Source of the DNA: Paenibacillus sp. FSL R5-0912
GTDB lineage: Bacteria; Bacillota; Bacilli; Paenibacillales; Paenibacillaceae
DNA: 64,000 bases
Direction: 5' to 3'
Assembly (NCBI RefSeq): GCF_000758605.1
Contig: NZ_CP009282.1
Span: forward strand, 6,882,001 to 6,946,000
Part shown: in pieces, positions 34,906-45,013 of the stretch
Position numbering within the stretch: position 1 is the first letter of the stretch
How the letters are laid out: each line of letters opens with the position of its first letter
Notes under the pieces: generated by a model
Told to the model about the DNA's origin: nothing
What the model saw: the letters and a program-made list of their open reading frames with translations, nothing else
Databases searched by the model: none
Program-made: the position numbers and the translations under genes

Positions 34906-35509
34906 AGAAAAAAAGGCGGCTCTTCTGAGGGTTTCTATTCTGGAGGAGATGCTTCGTCTGCTGACAATGAAAAGTATTAATGATTTAACCCTGGAAGAAC
35001 TGTGTTCTAACATTAATACAACTAAAGTAACTTTTTTCAAAAACTTTAGCTACAAAGAGCAGGTACTAGATTACTTCATATGTAAGTGGCTTTATGATAG
35101 AAGCTTTGATATCCACCGCAAAAGGCATCCAGGTGAAGCAGGATTGTATAAAGTATTTCAATCGATTTGTGATGATACGGTTCCCGGCAAAAAAATCATG
35201 ATATCACTCATTCAATATTATAGTAAGCTTACCGAAAAACCACCCGCTATCGAGCCTTCACAGTACGAGTATTATCTGTTTAATAAGGAAGCATTTGACC
35301 AACAGGTAGAGCCGCTGAGCCTGCAGCAGGTTTTTAACTACCATCTTTCGGAGATAAAAACGATACCTCCTTCTCAGTACAATGAATTAGTAAGTCAATT
35401 ATTCGCTTTAATGTATGGAGTGCCCATTCAAACGCACATTATGGAACTTGATAATATGTACCCCTTCTATGAGGCAGGTATCAAGAGGATTATAGGGGAA
35501 TCGTCTTAA
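34886..35509 (+). CDS. TetR-family transcriptional regulator
   Basis: A 207-residue regulator. The start MENFGIREKK at 34886 follows AAGGAG. The N-terminal helix-turn-helix is ILEEMLRLLTMKSINDLTLEELC...TKVTFFKNFSYKEQVL, the usual TetR spacing. The rest is a helical ligand domain with a unique sequence. It probably autoregulates through the palindrome at 34230-34245. Confidence 0.82.
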   Translation: MENFGIREKKAALLRVSILEEMLRLLTMKSINDLTLEELCSNINTTKVTFFKNFSYKEQVLDYFICKWLYDRSFDIHRKRHPGEAGLYKVFQSICDDTVPGKKIMISLIQYYSKLTEKPPAIEPSQYEYYLFNKEAFDQQVEPLSLQQVFNYHLSEIKTIPPSQYNELVSQLFALMYGVPIQTHIMELDNMYPFYEAGIKRIIGESS

Positions 35510-35677
35510 AAACAAAGACCGCCGGCTTTGCTGTCACAGGTTTTTTTAACATTCCGAACGGATATGAGTGATGGATTCCAACCTACAAAATTCACTTGTG
35601 ATGCATATCATCTCCAAATTTATCCATTACACTTATGCTCTTGGTTAAAGTACTTCTATTCAGGAGGTTTTGTGAAC

Positions 35678-36145
35678 ATGGAGAATATCCGTGTAATTGA
35701 GATTCCACCTCTGACAGTCGTTAATTCGGGAAGCATATCAGATACGGAGGATTTCGAAGCGTTTGACCAATGGTGGTCTTCTGTCGATGTGAAGCATTAC
35801 ATTACGCCCCGTGACTTTATGTGGTATAACATCAAAAAGGGTTACTTGGAATGGTTTTTTGCGCTTCCGGTAGGATACAAAGATACAGGTGGATACGAAG
35901 TAGTCGATTTCCCTGGGGGATTATATGCAGTTGCAACTTCGAAAGACGCAGAGGAAGCGGCCATCCAGGAAACTAAAGCATCCATTCGCTCGTGGGTTGA
36001 GACAAGCCAGTGCTTCGAAATATCAACAAGTGACAATGATTCAGCTGAACGTTACGTTATGACCCATGTTGTTACACCCAAAATATTCAAAGAGAATATG
36101 GGCTATCATCTATCTGATATATTCGTGCCGATTGTAGCGAAATGA
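35678..36145 (+). CDS. GyrI-like small-molecule-binding protein
   Basis: A 155-residue protein. The start MENIRV at 35678 follows GGAGG; a longer open frame upstream is not credible. The sequence RVIEIPPLTVVNSGSI, then GGYEVVDFPGGLYAV, fits the GyrI-like / AraC effector-binding fold without a DNA-binding domain. These bind drug-like or small ligands. A bidirectional terminator follows at 36221. Confidence 0.72.
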   Translation: MENIRVIEIPPLTVVNSGSISDTEDFEAFDQWWSSVDVKHYITPRDFMWYNIKKGYLEWFFALPVGYKDTGGYEVVDFPGGLYAVATSKDAEEAAIQETKASIRSWVETSQCFEISTSDNDSAERYVMTHVVTPKIFKENMGYHLSDIFVPIVAK

Positions 36146-36220
36146 CAACACAGGCCACGTATTGCTTTCACTAAACGTCTGGTAACCTTCGTTCCCATGA
36201 TCTCAACCAATCGCAAAAAA

Positions 36221-36251
36221 AGTCCCGATGATTTAAGATATCATCGGGACT
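36221..36251. terminator. Bidirectional terminator
   Basis: AGTCCCGATGAT and ATCATCGGGACT arms with a 7-nt loop, flanked by A7 and T5. The 250 bp beyond it, up to the hydrolase gene, shows only a partial copy of the 33345-33375 segment. Confidence 0.88.
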
Positions 36252-36503
36252 TTTTGGTGGGTATTCAATGGGCCTATTCAACTTCTAGGACCAACTATTT
36301 TGTAAAGACACTAACTTAATGGTCTGAGTTCTTACATTATTCTTCAGGTACCAACTTTAATTGTTGTTCGTTGAAATAAAGTTCTAGACTGCCGCTGCTG
36401 TTTCAGCCTGTTATTGAACTAACATTCTCCAGTTAGCGTAACGGTTAGTTAATCGAACTCTCAGGTAACATTTGATTTCGACGGAAAGTGATTGTTCCTA
36501 ATG

Positions 36504-37394
36504 TTAAATCAACAGAAACTCTACTACTTCAGCCTTCAGCGTTTCGTGAAATTGCACGCGATCAAAGCCAGGCGGGTCTTGCGAGGGGGGGAAAGCTGGT
36601 GAAAGCATCTCAGCTGGGAAAGGAGTCAGGAAGGAATAATGTCCGGCATTCTCTACCGTCCGATAGCGAATCATTTGCGGTTCAGCAACACTATTCATGA
36701 TGATCTGTGCGTGAAAAGGAGGTGTGTAAGGGTCTTGCTCGGCATCCAACATGAGAATGGGGAGCCGAACGTTGCTTAATGCTCCCTCATTACGGAACCA
36801 AACGGACGCCGGGGCTAGTAAAATCAGGGACCGGATGCGTGAATCATAAGGAACATCGATCTGCTGCGGCTTCCCATCCGGGCTCTCAGTAGGGAAGGAG
36901 GTCGGGATGCCGCCAGCTGCTGCAAGCGCGGTGTACCCCCCCATGGAATGCCCGATGACCGAATGGCCTCCCGGCTGGAGAAGCCCCTTAAACCTCTCAT
37001 CTTCAAAAAACCAGTCGGCTGCCATGCGAAGGTGCCGGGGGCGATAGGTGAGGTTTTGGACAGTACCTTCCAAACTATTATCGTTGCGGTTATTGAATGG
37101 ATGTTCGAGCAGGCCAACGATAAAGCCGCTGCGCGCCAAATGCCGAGCGAGCGACCGGTACACAAGCGGTGAACCGCCTGTACCGTGTGAAATGAGGACC
37201 ATCCTAAATTCCCCATCCAACGGCGCTGCATCTCTGGCCACCTCCAACGAGTACGGCCCCATCCTATCAGTCTGTTCCGGTGCATCTGTCGGATACATCA
37301 CGATCATGGGAACGGTCACCCTCAATGCGTTGTCGGTAATTTGTACCTCGCAGCAACCTGCATATACTTCAACAATGTCTTCTATTTTGTTCAT
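36504..37394 (-). CDS. Alpha/beta hydrolase (dienelactone-hydrolase/PAF-acetylhydrolase-like)
   Basis: A 296-residue cytoplasmic hydrolase. The nucleophile elbow is GHSMGGYTAL and an oxyanion segment LISHGTGGSPLVYR precedes it; the acid and His are in LDAEQDP and ENAGHYSFL. Substrate unknown. It lies 33 bp downstream of an AraC-type regulator on the same strand, so it is probably in the same unit. Confidence 0.85.
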   Translation of the reverse strand: MNKIEDIVEVYAGCCEVQITDNALRVTVPMIVMYPTDAPEQTDRMGPYSLEVARDAAPLDGEFRMVLISHGTGGSPLVYRSLARHLARSGFIVGLLEHPFNNRNDNSLEGTVQNLTYRPRHLRMAADWFFEDERFKGLLQPGGHSVIGHSMGGYTALAAAGGIPTSFPTESPDGKPQQIDVPYDSRIRSLILLAPASVWFRNEGALSNVRLPILMLDAEQDPYTPPFHAQIIMNSVAEPQMIRYRTVENAGHYSFLTPFPAEMLSPAFPPSQDPPGFDRVQFHETLKAEVVEFLLI

Positions 37395-37427
37395 CCTGAT
37401 CTCTTCCTCTCCTTGAGCTACATACTC

Positions 37428-38303
37428 CTAATATGGCGAGCCAACGGGAATATATATGTCTACTACCGAATCCTCGTTCATCGGTCCTAGATATCGATGG
37501 TCATAACGCACAAACTCCGGGTATTTCGTACGAACGCTGCCTGACTGGGGTAACCATGTTTCATAAATGTACTGGACCGTATCGTTGAGTCTCGATAATG
37601 TCCCCTTATGAGTAAAAACCGCATAAGTTACCACTGGGAGCAGCTTAGCGACCATTCCCAAGGGAACTGCACTCTCCTCGCTAGCCACCTCGACACAAGC
37701 GATATACGTGATTTCCCATTGCCTACCTGTAAGTTCAATGACCGCATAAAATATGTCTTCCGTATCCGGCTTTCGCTCAATTTCAAACAAACGCTGCCTA
37801 AAGCTCCGCCATAGCTTTCCGACCTCGTCCGAATTGACACCCGGTATTGACATGCCGACCAGATTCAGCTTATTCAGGCAAACAAAAGCTGGCACTAGGG
37901 AAACGCTCTTATTCAAATGCTGTAGCCCCACTTCATCCAAAGGAAGCTTCTCCATTGCCCGGAACAGCGTGTCTTTCATGTCCCTTTGCTTTCGAAATTG
38001 TCCAGGCGAGATGGAGAACATTTTCCAAAAGGCTCGGGCGAAGGATTCCTGAGACTCGAATTGGTACAATATGGCAATATCTATGATCCTTTGATTGGTA
38101 TAAAATAAATCGTATGCTGCTTGTGTCAATCTCCGCTTGCGTATGTACTCCGAGACGGAGTTTCTCGTAACCGATAGGAAGATCCGGTGAAAATGGTACG
38201 GCGAATAGCCCGCAGCCTCCATAACCTTGTTGCTTAAGCTCTCTTCGGTCAGATGATCCTCAATATAGGTAATGGCCTTGATTACCAAATCCTTATAATC
38301 CAC
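37428..38303 (-). CDS. AraC-family regulator with GyrI-like effector domain
   Basis: A 291-residue transcription factor. Two helix-turn-helix motifs occupy residues 5-105 (NKVMEAAGYSPYHFHRIF and YQFESQESFARAFWKMFSISP). Residues 125-290 form a GyrI-like effector-binding domain (VVTYAVFTHKGTLSRLNDTVQYIYETWLP). This is the plan of multidrug-sensing regulators such as Rob/BmrR-like proteins. It probably controls the hydrolase that follows it. Confidence 0.88.
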   Translation of the reverse strand: MDYKDLVIKAITYIEDHLTEESLSNKVMEAAGYSPYHFHRIFLSVTRNSVSEYIRKRRLTQAAYDLFYTNQRIIDIAILYQFESQESFARAFWKMFSISPGQFRKQRDMKDTLFRAMEKLPLDEVGLQHLNKSVSLVPAFVCLNKLNLVGMSIPGVNSDEVGKLWRSFRQRLFEIERKPDTEDIFYAVIELTGRQWEITYIACVEVASEESAVPLGMVAKLLPVVTYAVFTHKGTLSRLNDTVQYIYETWLPQSGSVRTKYPEFVRYDHRYLGPMNEDSVVDIYIPVGSPY

Positions 38304-38621
38304 TTGAATACCTCCATATCGATATACTCACTTTACGACAGATGGAACGCTCTGTTTTGATATTTTTTGCGGAATTTCACTTTACTCAACAGCTAACACT
38401 ACTTTCCAAGCATAGATAGTTTCCTGTTCAGTCACACTCTTCGGTTCGCAAAAAGAGCGACCTCTGGCAATTGCTCAGTCTCGCTGGTTTTACACAAATT
38501 TGCCCGTCCCTCGGTTAATGATGCATCGTTAGTCTAAAACTTTATTTTTTAGTCTATCATTAAATATTCCCACTAATATATTTAGTAGAATTAGTATTTA
38601 CAAAATAGTTTTTTATAGAAC
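38304..38621. other. Intergenic, AT-rich, no gene seen
   Basis: About 318 bp between the AraC-type gene and the glmS terminator. It becomes very AT-rich after 38520. No frame with a start and ribosome site and no strong hairpin was found. The first ~60 bp should hold the regulator's promoter. Confidence 0.5.
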
Positions 38622-38681
38622 AAAAAAAGCGGCACAAAAAGAGGGATGCACCTTTCGTACACCTTGCTCTTCTTGTGCCGC
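38622..38681 (-). terminator. Terminator of glmS
   Basis: GCGGCACAA and TTGTGCCGC arms with an inner AAGAG/CTCTT stem, then seven T on the minus strand, about 130 bp after the glmS stop. Confidence 0.85.
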
Positions 38682-38810
38682 ATGGCTAGAAGCGATACCG
38701 TTACCGTCCATAATGGTTGACGACCGTAACTACTCCCATTTGAAATTTTTATAAAACCAGTTACTAACATTAATGTCTCTGAACAATCACCATGACGCCA
38801 ATTCCCTCAT

Positions 38811-40643
38811 TTATTCAACAGTAACACTCTTAGCCAAGTTTCTTGGCTTATCAACATCATGACCCAGAGCCAATGAGGCGTAGTAAGCCAGCAACTGCAG
38901 CGACACTACGGACAGTGCAGAGGTCAGCAGCGGCAGGGTCTGAGGAATCACGAACACCTGGTCAACGGATCTGAGCAGATCGTTTTTGTGTTCTTCATGA
39001 GTGATGGCCAGGACATGTGCGCCGCGGGCCTTCACTTCTTTGATGTTGCTGACAGTCTTCTCAAGCACGGATTCCTGGGTTGCCAAGGCAATGACAGGAA
39101 CGCCTTCTTCGATCAGCGCCAGTGTACCATGCTTCAGTTCACCCGCAGCATAAGCTTCGGAGTGAATGTAGGAGATTTCTTTCAGCTTCAGCGATCCTTC
39201 TTGGGCGACTGCGTAATCTACGCCGCGGCCGATGAAGAAGAGGTGCTTATGCTCAGCGATTTGCTCGGCGTAAGCTTTAATCGCGTCTTTCTGAGCCAGG
39301 ATTACTTCTACTTGCTCCGGCAGGGACTGCATAGCTGCCAGAATCTTAGCCACTTCTGGTTCAGACTGGGTGCCGCGTACTTCAGCCAGGTACAGACCCA
39401 GCAACGTGAATGCGATCAACTGGGAAGTATAAGCTTTGGTCGAAGCTACAGCGATTTCTGGACCAGCCAGGGTTACGAGTACACTGTTTGCTTCCCGGGC
39501 AATGGAACTGCCTACCACGTTAGTGATTGCCAGAACATGGGCTCCGTTGGCTTGCCCTTCACGAAGAGCGGCCAGTGTATCTGCAGTTTCACCGGATTGG
39601 CTGACTACGATAACCAGTGTTTCCGGAGTCACGATTGGCGCACGGTAACGGTATTCGGAAGCAATGTCATTCTCTACCGGAATACGCACCAGGGACTCAA
39701 TCAGGTTACGTCCTACGAGACCTGCGTTATAAGCAGTACCGCAAGCGACGATCTGAATGTTGCGGATGTTCTTAATTTGTTCTTCAGTCAGGTTAAGCTC
39801 AGGTAAAATGACTTTGTTGCCTGCAGCATTCATGCGTCCGCGCATTGTATCGCGGTAAGCCTTTGGCTGCTCGTGGATTTCTTTCAGCATGAAGTGCTCA
39901 TAACCGCCTTTTTCTGCGGTAACAGCATCCCAATCGACAGTAATCATTTCCCGAGAAATAAAGTTGCCTTCAATCGTCATGAGTTCGACAGCATCCCGTG
40001 TCAATACAGCCATTTCGCCGTCGTTCAGAATATATACGTTGCGGGTATATTCCAGCAGAGCAGGAATATCAGACCCGATAAAGTTCTCGCCTTCTCCAAG
40101 ACCGATAATCAGCGGGCTGGCCTGACGTACAGCTACCAGTTTATCCGGTTCATATTCAGTCAGAACACCCAGCGCGAACGCACCGCGCATATAAGTGATC
40201 GCTTTTTGCACAGCCTTCACGATATCCCCATTGTATTCACGCGCAATCAGATGGGAGATAACTTCGGTATCTGTTTCGGAAGAGAAATTAGCTCCTCCAG
40301 CAATCAGTTCTTCCTTGAGATCCAGATAGTTCTCAACAATCCCGTTATGAACTACGGAGAATTTGTGGGTGTTATCTGTGTGCGGATGAGAGTTCTCATC
40401 GGATGGCTTGCCGTGTGTTGCCCAGCGGGTGTGGCCAATTCCTGCGCTTCCTGTCAGCGGAGTTGCTTCGAGACGGGATTCCAGGTTCGCCATACGGCCC
40501 TGTGCTTTTACAACCTGCAGACCTTCCTTAGTGAATACGGCAATACCTGCGGAATCATACCCGCGATACTCCAGCTTCTTCAAACCCTCGACCAAGATCC
40601 CCTGCGAATTCTGATTACCAATATATCCTACAATACCACACAT
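38811..40643 (-). CDS. glmS: Glutamine-fructose-6-phosphate aminotransferase
   Basis: A 610-residue cytoplasmic enzyme that makes glucosamine-6-phosphate from fructose-6-phosphate and glutamine, the first step to UDP-GlcNAc. The start MCGIVGYIG at 40643 leaves Cys as the N-terminal nucleophile after Met removal. The glutaminase domain (1-240) has HTRWATHG; two SIS domains follow (about 290-600), ending in PRNLAKSVTVE as the family does. GGAGG precedes the ATG. A glmS ribozyme sits in the 5' leader, so expression falls when the product accumulates. glmM is upstream. Confidence 0.97.
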   Translation of the reverse strand: MCGIVGYIGNQNSQGILVEGLKKLEYRGYDSAGIAVFTKEGLQVVKAQGRMANLESRLEATPLTGSAGIGHTRWATHGKPSDENSHPHTDNTHKFSVVHNGIVENYLDLKEELIAGGANFSSETDTEVISHLIAREYNGDIVKAVQKAITYMRGAFALGVLTEYEPDKLVAVRQASPLIIGLGEGENFIGSDIPALLEYTRNVYILNDGEMAVLTRDAVELMTIEGNFISREMITVDWDAVTAEKGGYEHFMLKEIHEQPKAYRDTMRGRMNAAGNKVILPELNLTEEQIKNIRNIQIVACGTAYNAGLVGRNLIESLVRIPVENDIASEYRYRAPIVTPETLVIVVSQSGETADTLAALREGQANGAHVLAITNVVGSSIAREANSVLVTLAGPEIAVASTKAYTSQLIAFTLLGLYLAEVRGTQSEPEVAKILAAMQSLPEQVEVILAQKDAIKAYAEQIAEHKHLFFIGRGVDYAVAQEGSLKLKEISYIHSEAYAAGELKHGTLALIEEGVPVIALATQESVLEKTVSNIKEVKARGAHVLAITHEEHKNDLLRSVDQVFVIPQTLPLLTSALSVVSLQLLAYYASLALGHDVDKPRNLAKSVTVE

Positions 40644-40839
40644 TATATTTTCCTCCGTCCAATTTTTCGTAGTAAGGGCGGCCATGAGGAAAGAAACGTG
40701 CCGTGCGGCATGTTTTGAAGAAAAGCAAATATGTTGTTGTCATTTACAGATCAACAAAATAACCTGTCACTTGCATCTATAGTCACGAAAATGCACAGTC
40801 TTCTCCTCTGCCGTGGCAGAACCATCTGCGTTTCCTGCA

Positions 40840-41026
40840 TGCGCATACCCATGATTTGTACATTTCAATTGGCACCCACAGGAGCGTTGTGTGAGAGGTC
40901 GCCCTCGCATTTTCCGCTTCCATTTACGGCTCTGGTGCATCACCGGGAGGTCCCCGCCGAACATTTCGAACACCTCCACCTCGTCAGCTTACATCTGCCG
41001 TGATCCGTTCAGGCCGTTCTGCCCTT
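40840..41026 (-). ncRNA. glmS ribozyme/riboswitch
   Basis: The minus strand reads AAGCTGACGAGGTGGAGGTG near 40990-40970, the conserved core of the glmS ribozyme, followed by TTCGGCGGGGACCTCCCGG. Upstream, GGGCAGAACGGCC near 41024 matches the cleavage-site region. It self-cleaves when it binds glucosamine-6-phosphate, and the cut mRNA is degraded. End points are approximate. It lies ~200 nt before the glmS start. Confidence 0.93.
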
Positions 41027-41289
41027 AATGGCAGCTTCCAGTCTTCCCTTCTCCCCCGCGCAAGATCAAGCTCTGGCGCTTGCATTGCTCCAACCTTACT
41101 ATCCCCGCTTTCCTTCTGGAATGACACTTAGTCTATTATATGCACCTTACATCGTTTTGGCAATGATGCGGCAAAGAAAACCTTTTTCATCCATTTCAAT
41201 TGAAAACATCGTCCACATTAAAGGTTCAGCCGGTGAACGAATATTACTCCTCCGTCCCACCGGCTGCCCATTTTGCTTTATTAGTGTAA
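41027..41289. other. Intergenic between glmM and the glmS ribozyme
   Basis: 263 bp with no gene. It holds a hairpin with CAGCCGGTG (41227-41235) and CACCGGCTG (41258-41266) arms just after glmM, without a good T run, and presumably the glmS promoter. Confidence 0.5.
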
Positions 41290-42630
41290 TTACACCAGCT
41301 CGCGCTGCACCACTTCAACAATCTGTCCTACAAAAAGATCAAGCTCAGCCTTATCCGGTCCTTCCGCCATTACACGGATCAGCGGCTCGGTTCCCGAAGG
41401 ACGCACCAATACACGCCCGTTGTCGCCTAGCTTGCCTTCCACTTCTATGATCGCAGCTTCAATTGCCGGATTGTTCGGATAATTGGTTTTGTCCTGCACA
41501 CGCACATTTACCAGTACCTGCGGATATTTGGTCATCATGGACTTCAGTGTGCTAAGCTTTTTGCCGGAACTCTTCATGGTATTGACCAGTTGAATCGCCG
41601 TCAGAATACCGTCACCTGTCGTATTGTAGTCCAGGAAGATTACATGGCCGGATTGTTCTCCGCCCAGGTTATAACCGCCACGGCGCATTTCTTCCATGAC
41701 ATACCGGTCGCCGACAGCAGTCTTCGCCGTATTCAGCGATAATTTCTCTGTCGCTTTGTAGAATCCGATATTGCTCATTACTGTAGATACAATTGTACCG
41801 TCTTTCAGCTTCCCTGCACGATTCATGGCATCCCCGCAAATGCAGAGGATAAAGTCACCGTCAACCTCATCGCCGTTCTCATCGATAGCAATCAGGCGGT
41901 CGGCATCGCCGTCAAATGCGAGTCCCAGGTCCGCCCCGTGACGCAGTACTTCCGCACGCAGGGTCTCCGGATGCGTGGAACCGAATCCATCATTAATGTT
42001 AAGCCCGTCCGGCTCTGCACCGATGGAGATTACTTCGGCTCCCAGCTCTCTGAACAGCCGTGGTGCCAGCTCATAAGCAGCGCCGTGCGCACAGTCCAGT
42101 ACTACCTTAATGCCCTTGAAGTTCTGGTCGATCGTCGTTTTCAAATATTCCAGATACAGATATTTGGCATCATTATCTACCTGGAGCGTACCGAGACCCG
42201 ATCCGACCGGACGCGGCAGCTCATCCTGCTCGGCATCCATCAGTTCTTCAATACGCAGCTCTGTTTCATCAGTCAATTTGAAGCCGTCTCCGCCAAAAAA
42301 CTTAATCCCGTTATCTTCCACGGGGTTATGCGAAGCTGAAATCATGACGCCGGCATCCGCCTTGAGCAATCTTGTAATATAAGCAACCGCAGGTGTAGAT
42401 ACTACACCCAGGCGGACTACATCCGCACCAATGGACAATAACCCGGCAATCAGTGCCGATTCCAGGAGCGGACCAGAAATCCGTGTATCCATCCCAATTA
42501 CGACCTTAGGCTTTTCCACATTTCCTGCCAGTACATATCCACCGCAGCGTCCAATGCTGTAGGCCATCTCCGCTGTTAATTCACGGTTTGCGACACCGCG
42601 TACGCCATCTGTTCCGAAATACTTACCCAT
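41290..42630 (-). CDS. glmM: Phosphoglucosamine mutase
   Basis: A 446-residue enzyme that converts glucosamine-6-phosphate to glucosamine-1-phosphate. The phosphoserine is S100 in MISASHNP; the metal loop DGDADR (FDGDADRLIAID), sugar loop GGEQSGH and phosphate loop RPSGTEPLIRV are all present. It follows cdaR on the same strand and supplies the next step after GlmS. In other Bacillales GlmM also binds CdaA and lowers c-di-AMP synthesis. Confidence 0.97.
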   Translation of the reverse strand: MGKYFGTDGVRGVANRELTAEMAYSIGRCGGYVLAGNVEKPKVVIGMDTRISGPLLESALIAGLLSIGADVVRLGVVSTPAVAYITRLLKADAGVMISASHNPVEDNGIKFFGGDGFKLTDETELRIEELMDAEQDELPRPVGSGLGTLQVDNDAKYLYLEYLKTTIDQNFKGIKVVLDCAHGAAYELAPRLFRELGAEVISIGAEPDGLNINDGFGSTHPETLRAEVLRHGADLGLAFDGDADRLIAIDENGDEVDGDFILCICGDAMNRAGKLKDGTIVSTVMSNIGFYKATEKLSLNTAKTAVGDRYVMEEMRRGGYNLGGEQSGHVIFLDYNTTGDGILTAIQLVNTMKSSGKKLSTLKSMMTKYPQVLVNVRVQDKTNYPNNPAIEAAIIEVEGKLGDNGRVLVRPSGTEPLIRVMAEGPDKAELDLFVGQIVEVVQRELV

Positions 42631-42741
42631 CTTTTTTCTCCTTCTAATACGCTGCTTCAGCTTAATAAATTATAGTATGATTGATTCTTTATTCCGTGTA
42701 TATGAGATGCCTAATAAATAGACGTGTTCTTGAACAAAAAG

Positions 42742-44190
42742 TTACGTCCCCCCCGTACTTCCGGCGTTATTCCCGCCTGCTGCCGGTGTAGCCGTGTTCT
42801 CCGCAGGAGTGTGTGACAGAGTCGGGGTCGGCTCTGCAGACTCGTCAGTATGGGTAGGAGACGGCTCTAAGGGCGTCTCCTCAACGGCAGCCGGCTCAGC
42901 ACTGGGCTCCGTAGTAGGAACTGCCGTGCTGTTGTCAGCACCGGCAGAAGGCTCCGGTGTAGCTGGAGCCAGCAGTTCTACCTTTGCAGTAAGCTGCGGA
43001 CCGTCATTCTGCAGTGCTATGAACCGGGGAAGGGAGATTTGCAGCGGAATATCATGAATTCCAGCCGTAAGCCCGCCCACATCAGCAACCACACTGACAT
43101 TATCCTGGTCCAGCTGGTCCAGAAGGGTGGGCGCACCCGATACCGTCAGATCCATGGAGGTGCTCACAGGATCTAATATAAGGGCCGTCAGCCCGGTAGC
43201 TACACCCTCCAGCTTTATAGGCACAGCGGAGATCGTCCGCTGGGCGATCTCCGCTGTTGAGACCGATACATTCATGGCCGCCGGTTCGATCTTACCGGTC
43301 CCTTCTGGCGGCTTCAGCTCCAGCTTCAGCTGTTCTGTACCGGCAGCTGTAATGGAGCTTAGATTAAGAACCGCCTCATAGGAGGATAGGTTCTGCAATG
43401 TCTCCGCACTGCCATATACAGTCACCATATCCTGTTCAGGCGTAACCCGGGACAGGACCAGTGAACCGGGCAGACTGCCGGTATAGCTGATATCCAGCGG
43501 CAGTGTTTTGGATGGAAGCGTAATAGGCAGTTCTACACCTACTGTTGAAGGTTCGATCATAGCATCCTTCAGCTCGTTTCCTTCACTGTCATAAGCATAG
43601 AGCTTCAGCTTCTTCTCACTGAACGGCTCATTCTCGCCATCCAGCTCAATATCCCCCTGTACCTTCGCTACCCGTCCGAGTTCACTGGCCGGAAGGGTCA
43701 CCTCTGCCGATACCGGGTCAACCACCGGAGCCCCCACCTGATAACCTGCTGCAGGCTCCCCCGTGATATTCAGGGTTACCGGAAAAGACTTGGTCGTCCG
43801 CAGCTCAATATGCACATTCACCTGATTCGGCACCATATCATCCAAGGTTACACCACTCGGCGTCGAATACATTAAGGGAAGCGTATTGTCGCCGGGTTTC
43901 ACATCACTAAGATCCAGCCACACCCGGTAGGCATCGGAGAACTTGTAGGTAAGATCGGACCTCTTGCCCCTTACCTCCATCCTTACGCTATCTACATCCT
44001 TGGTCAGTACATAAGCATCACTGTCGAAGCCTTCAATCTCCACTTTGACATTCTCGATCGTCTTCGATTCGGTATTAACCGTAGTCTGATTCGCCGGTGC
44101 CGTATCTACATGTACAATGGTCCAGAGAATAATACTGAGGGCAAGCGCAAGAATTTTGTTGAAGTTATTATTCTTCATCCATTTATCCAT
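42742..44190 (-). CDS. cdaR: CdaA regulatory protein with YbbR domains
   Basis: A 482-residue membrane-anchored protein. One TM near residues 10-28 (ILALALSIILW) is followed by an extracellular part with about four YbbR-type beta domains (40-400), then a Pro/Thr/Ala/Glu-rich low-complexity tail of ~75 residues. It overlaps cdaA by 8 bp and modulates that cyclase. GGAGGGGG precedes the ATG. The long acidic tail is longer than in the usual CdaR and probably unstructured. Confidence 0.92.
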   Translation of the reverse strand: MDKWMKNNNFNKILALALSIILWTIVHVDTAPANQTTVNTESKTIENVKVEIEGFDSDAYVLTKDVDSVRMEVRGKRSDLTYKFSDAYRVWLDLSDVKPGDNTLPLMYSTPSGVTLDDMVPNQVNVHIELRTTKSFPVTLNITGEPAAGYQVGAPVVDPVSAEVTLPASELGRVAKVQGDIELDGENEPFSEKKLKLYAYDSEGNELKDAMIEPSTVGVELPITLPSKTLPLDISYTGSLPGSLVLSRVTPEQDMVTVYGSAETLQNLSSYEAVLNLSSITAAGTEQLKLELKPPEGTGKIEPAAMNVSVSTAEIAQRTISAVPIKLEGVATGLTALILDPVSTSMDLTVSGAPTLLDQLDQDNVSVVADVGGLTAGIHDIPLQISLPRFIALQNDGPQLTAKVELLAPATPEPSAGADNSTAVPTTEPSAEPAAVEETPLEPSPTHTDESAEPTPTLSHTPAENTATPAAGGNNAGSTGGT

Positions 44191-45013
44191 TGTTCTTAGT
44201 CCCCCTCCATTTCCAGAAAGCGGAACCTTTATCCTTTAGGAGTGAGCTTGCACTCAGCTCTTGATGCAGCTTCGAGATCAGCGACTCTTCCTTAATATCC
44301 CGGACGATTTGTCCGTTGATGGCCAGAGAGATCTGTCCGGTCTCCTCGGAGACGACAACAGATACGGAGTCTGCCACTTCACTAATACCGATGGCGGCAC
44401 GATGCCTTGTTCCGAGCTCCTTGCTGATGAATGGATTCTCTGACAATGGCAGGTAACAGGCGGCCGCAGCAATCTGGCTCCCCTGCATAATCAGCGCCCC
44501 GTCGTGCAGCGGTGTATTGGGAATGAAGATATTAATCAGCAGCTCAGAGCTGACTTCCGAACGCATGGCGATCCCGGATTCCGTATATTCATTAAGCCCT
44601 GTGGCCCGTTCAAATACGATTAATGCCCCGATTTTGCGCACAGCTAAATAATTCACAGCTTTTATAACTTCCCCAATTAATTTACTGATCTCTTCATCAT
44701 TCTCGGCAGTCCGCCCGAAGAATTTCCCCCGGCCGAGCTGTTCCAGCCCCCTGCGCAGTTCCGGCTGAAAAATAATAAAGATCGCAAATACCCCAAACGT
44801 AAACATCTGGTTCATCAGCCATTTGAGCGTGTACAAATCCAATAGGGTACTGCCCCCCCAGATTACAACCAGGACCAGAATTCCCTTCAGGAGCTGAACG
44901 GCCCGCGTACCGCGCACCATATTCAGTACTTTGTAGATGATGTAGCTGACAATCAGAATATCAATTATATCTTTAATGGACTCTTTCCATGTAAGGTCGG
45001 TAAAATAGCTCAT
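44183..45013 (-). CDS. cdaA: Diadenylate cyclase
   Basis: A 276-residue membrane enzyme making cyclic-di-AMP from ATP. Three TM segments (about 12-32, 40-58, 65-83) precede the DAC domain. The DGA motif is at 171-173 and the RHR motif at 203-205, so the active site is intact. It is the first gene of cdaA-cdaR-glmM, upstream of the glmS unit. Confidence 0.96.
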   Translation of the reverse strand: MSYFTDLTWKESIKDIIDILIVSYIIYKVLNMVRGTRAVQLLKGILVLVVIWGGSTLLDLYTLKWLMNQMFTFGVFAIFIIFQPELRRGLEQLGRGKFFGRTAENDEEISKLIGEVIKAVNYLAVRKIGALIVFERATGLNEYTESGIAMRSEVSSELLINIFIPNTPLHDGALIMQGSQIAAAACYLPLSENPFISKELGTRHRAAIGISEVADSVSVVVSEETGQISLAINGQIVRDIKEESLISKLHQELSASSLLKDKGSAFWKWRGTKNNG

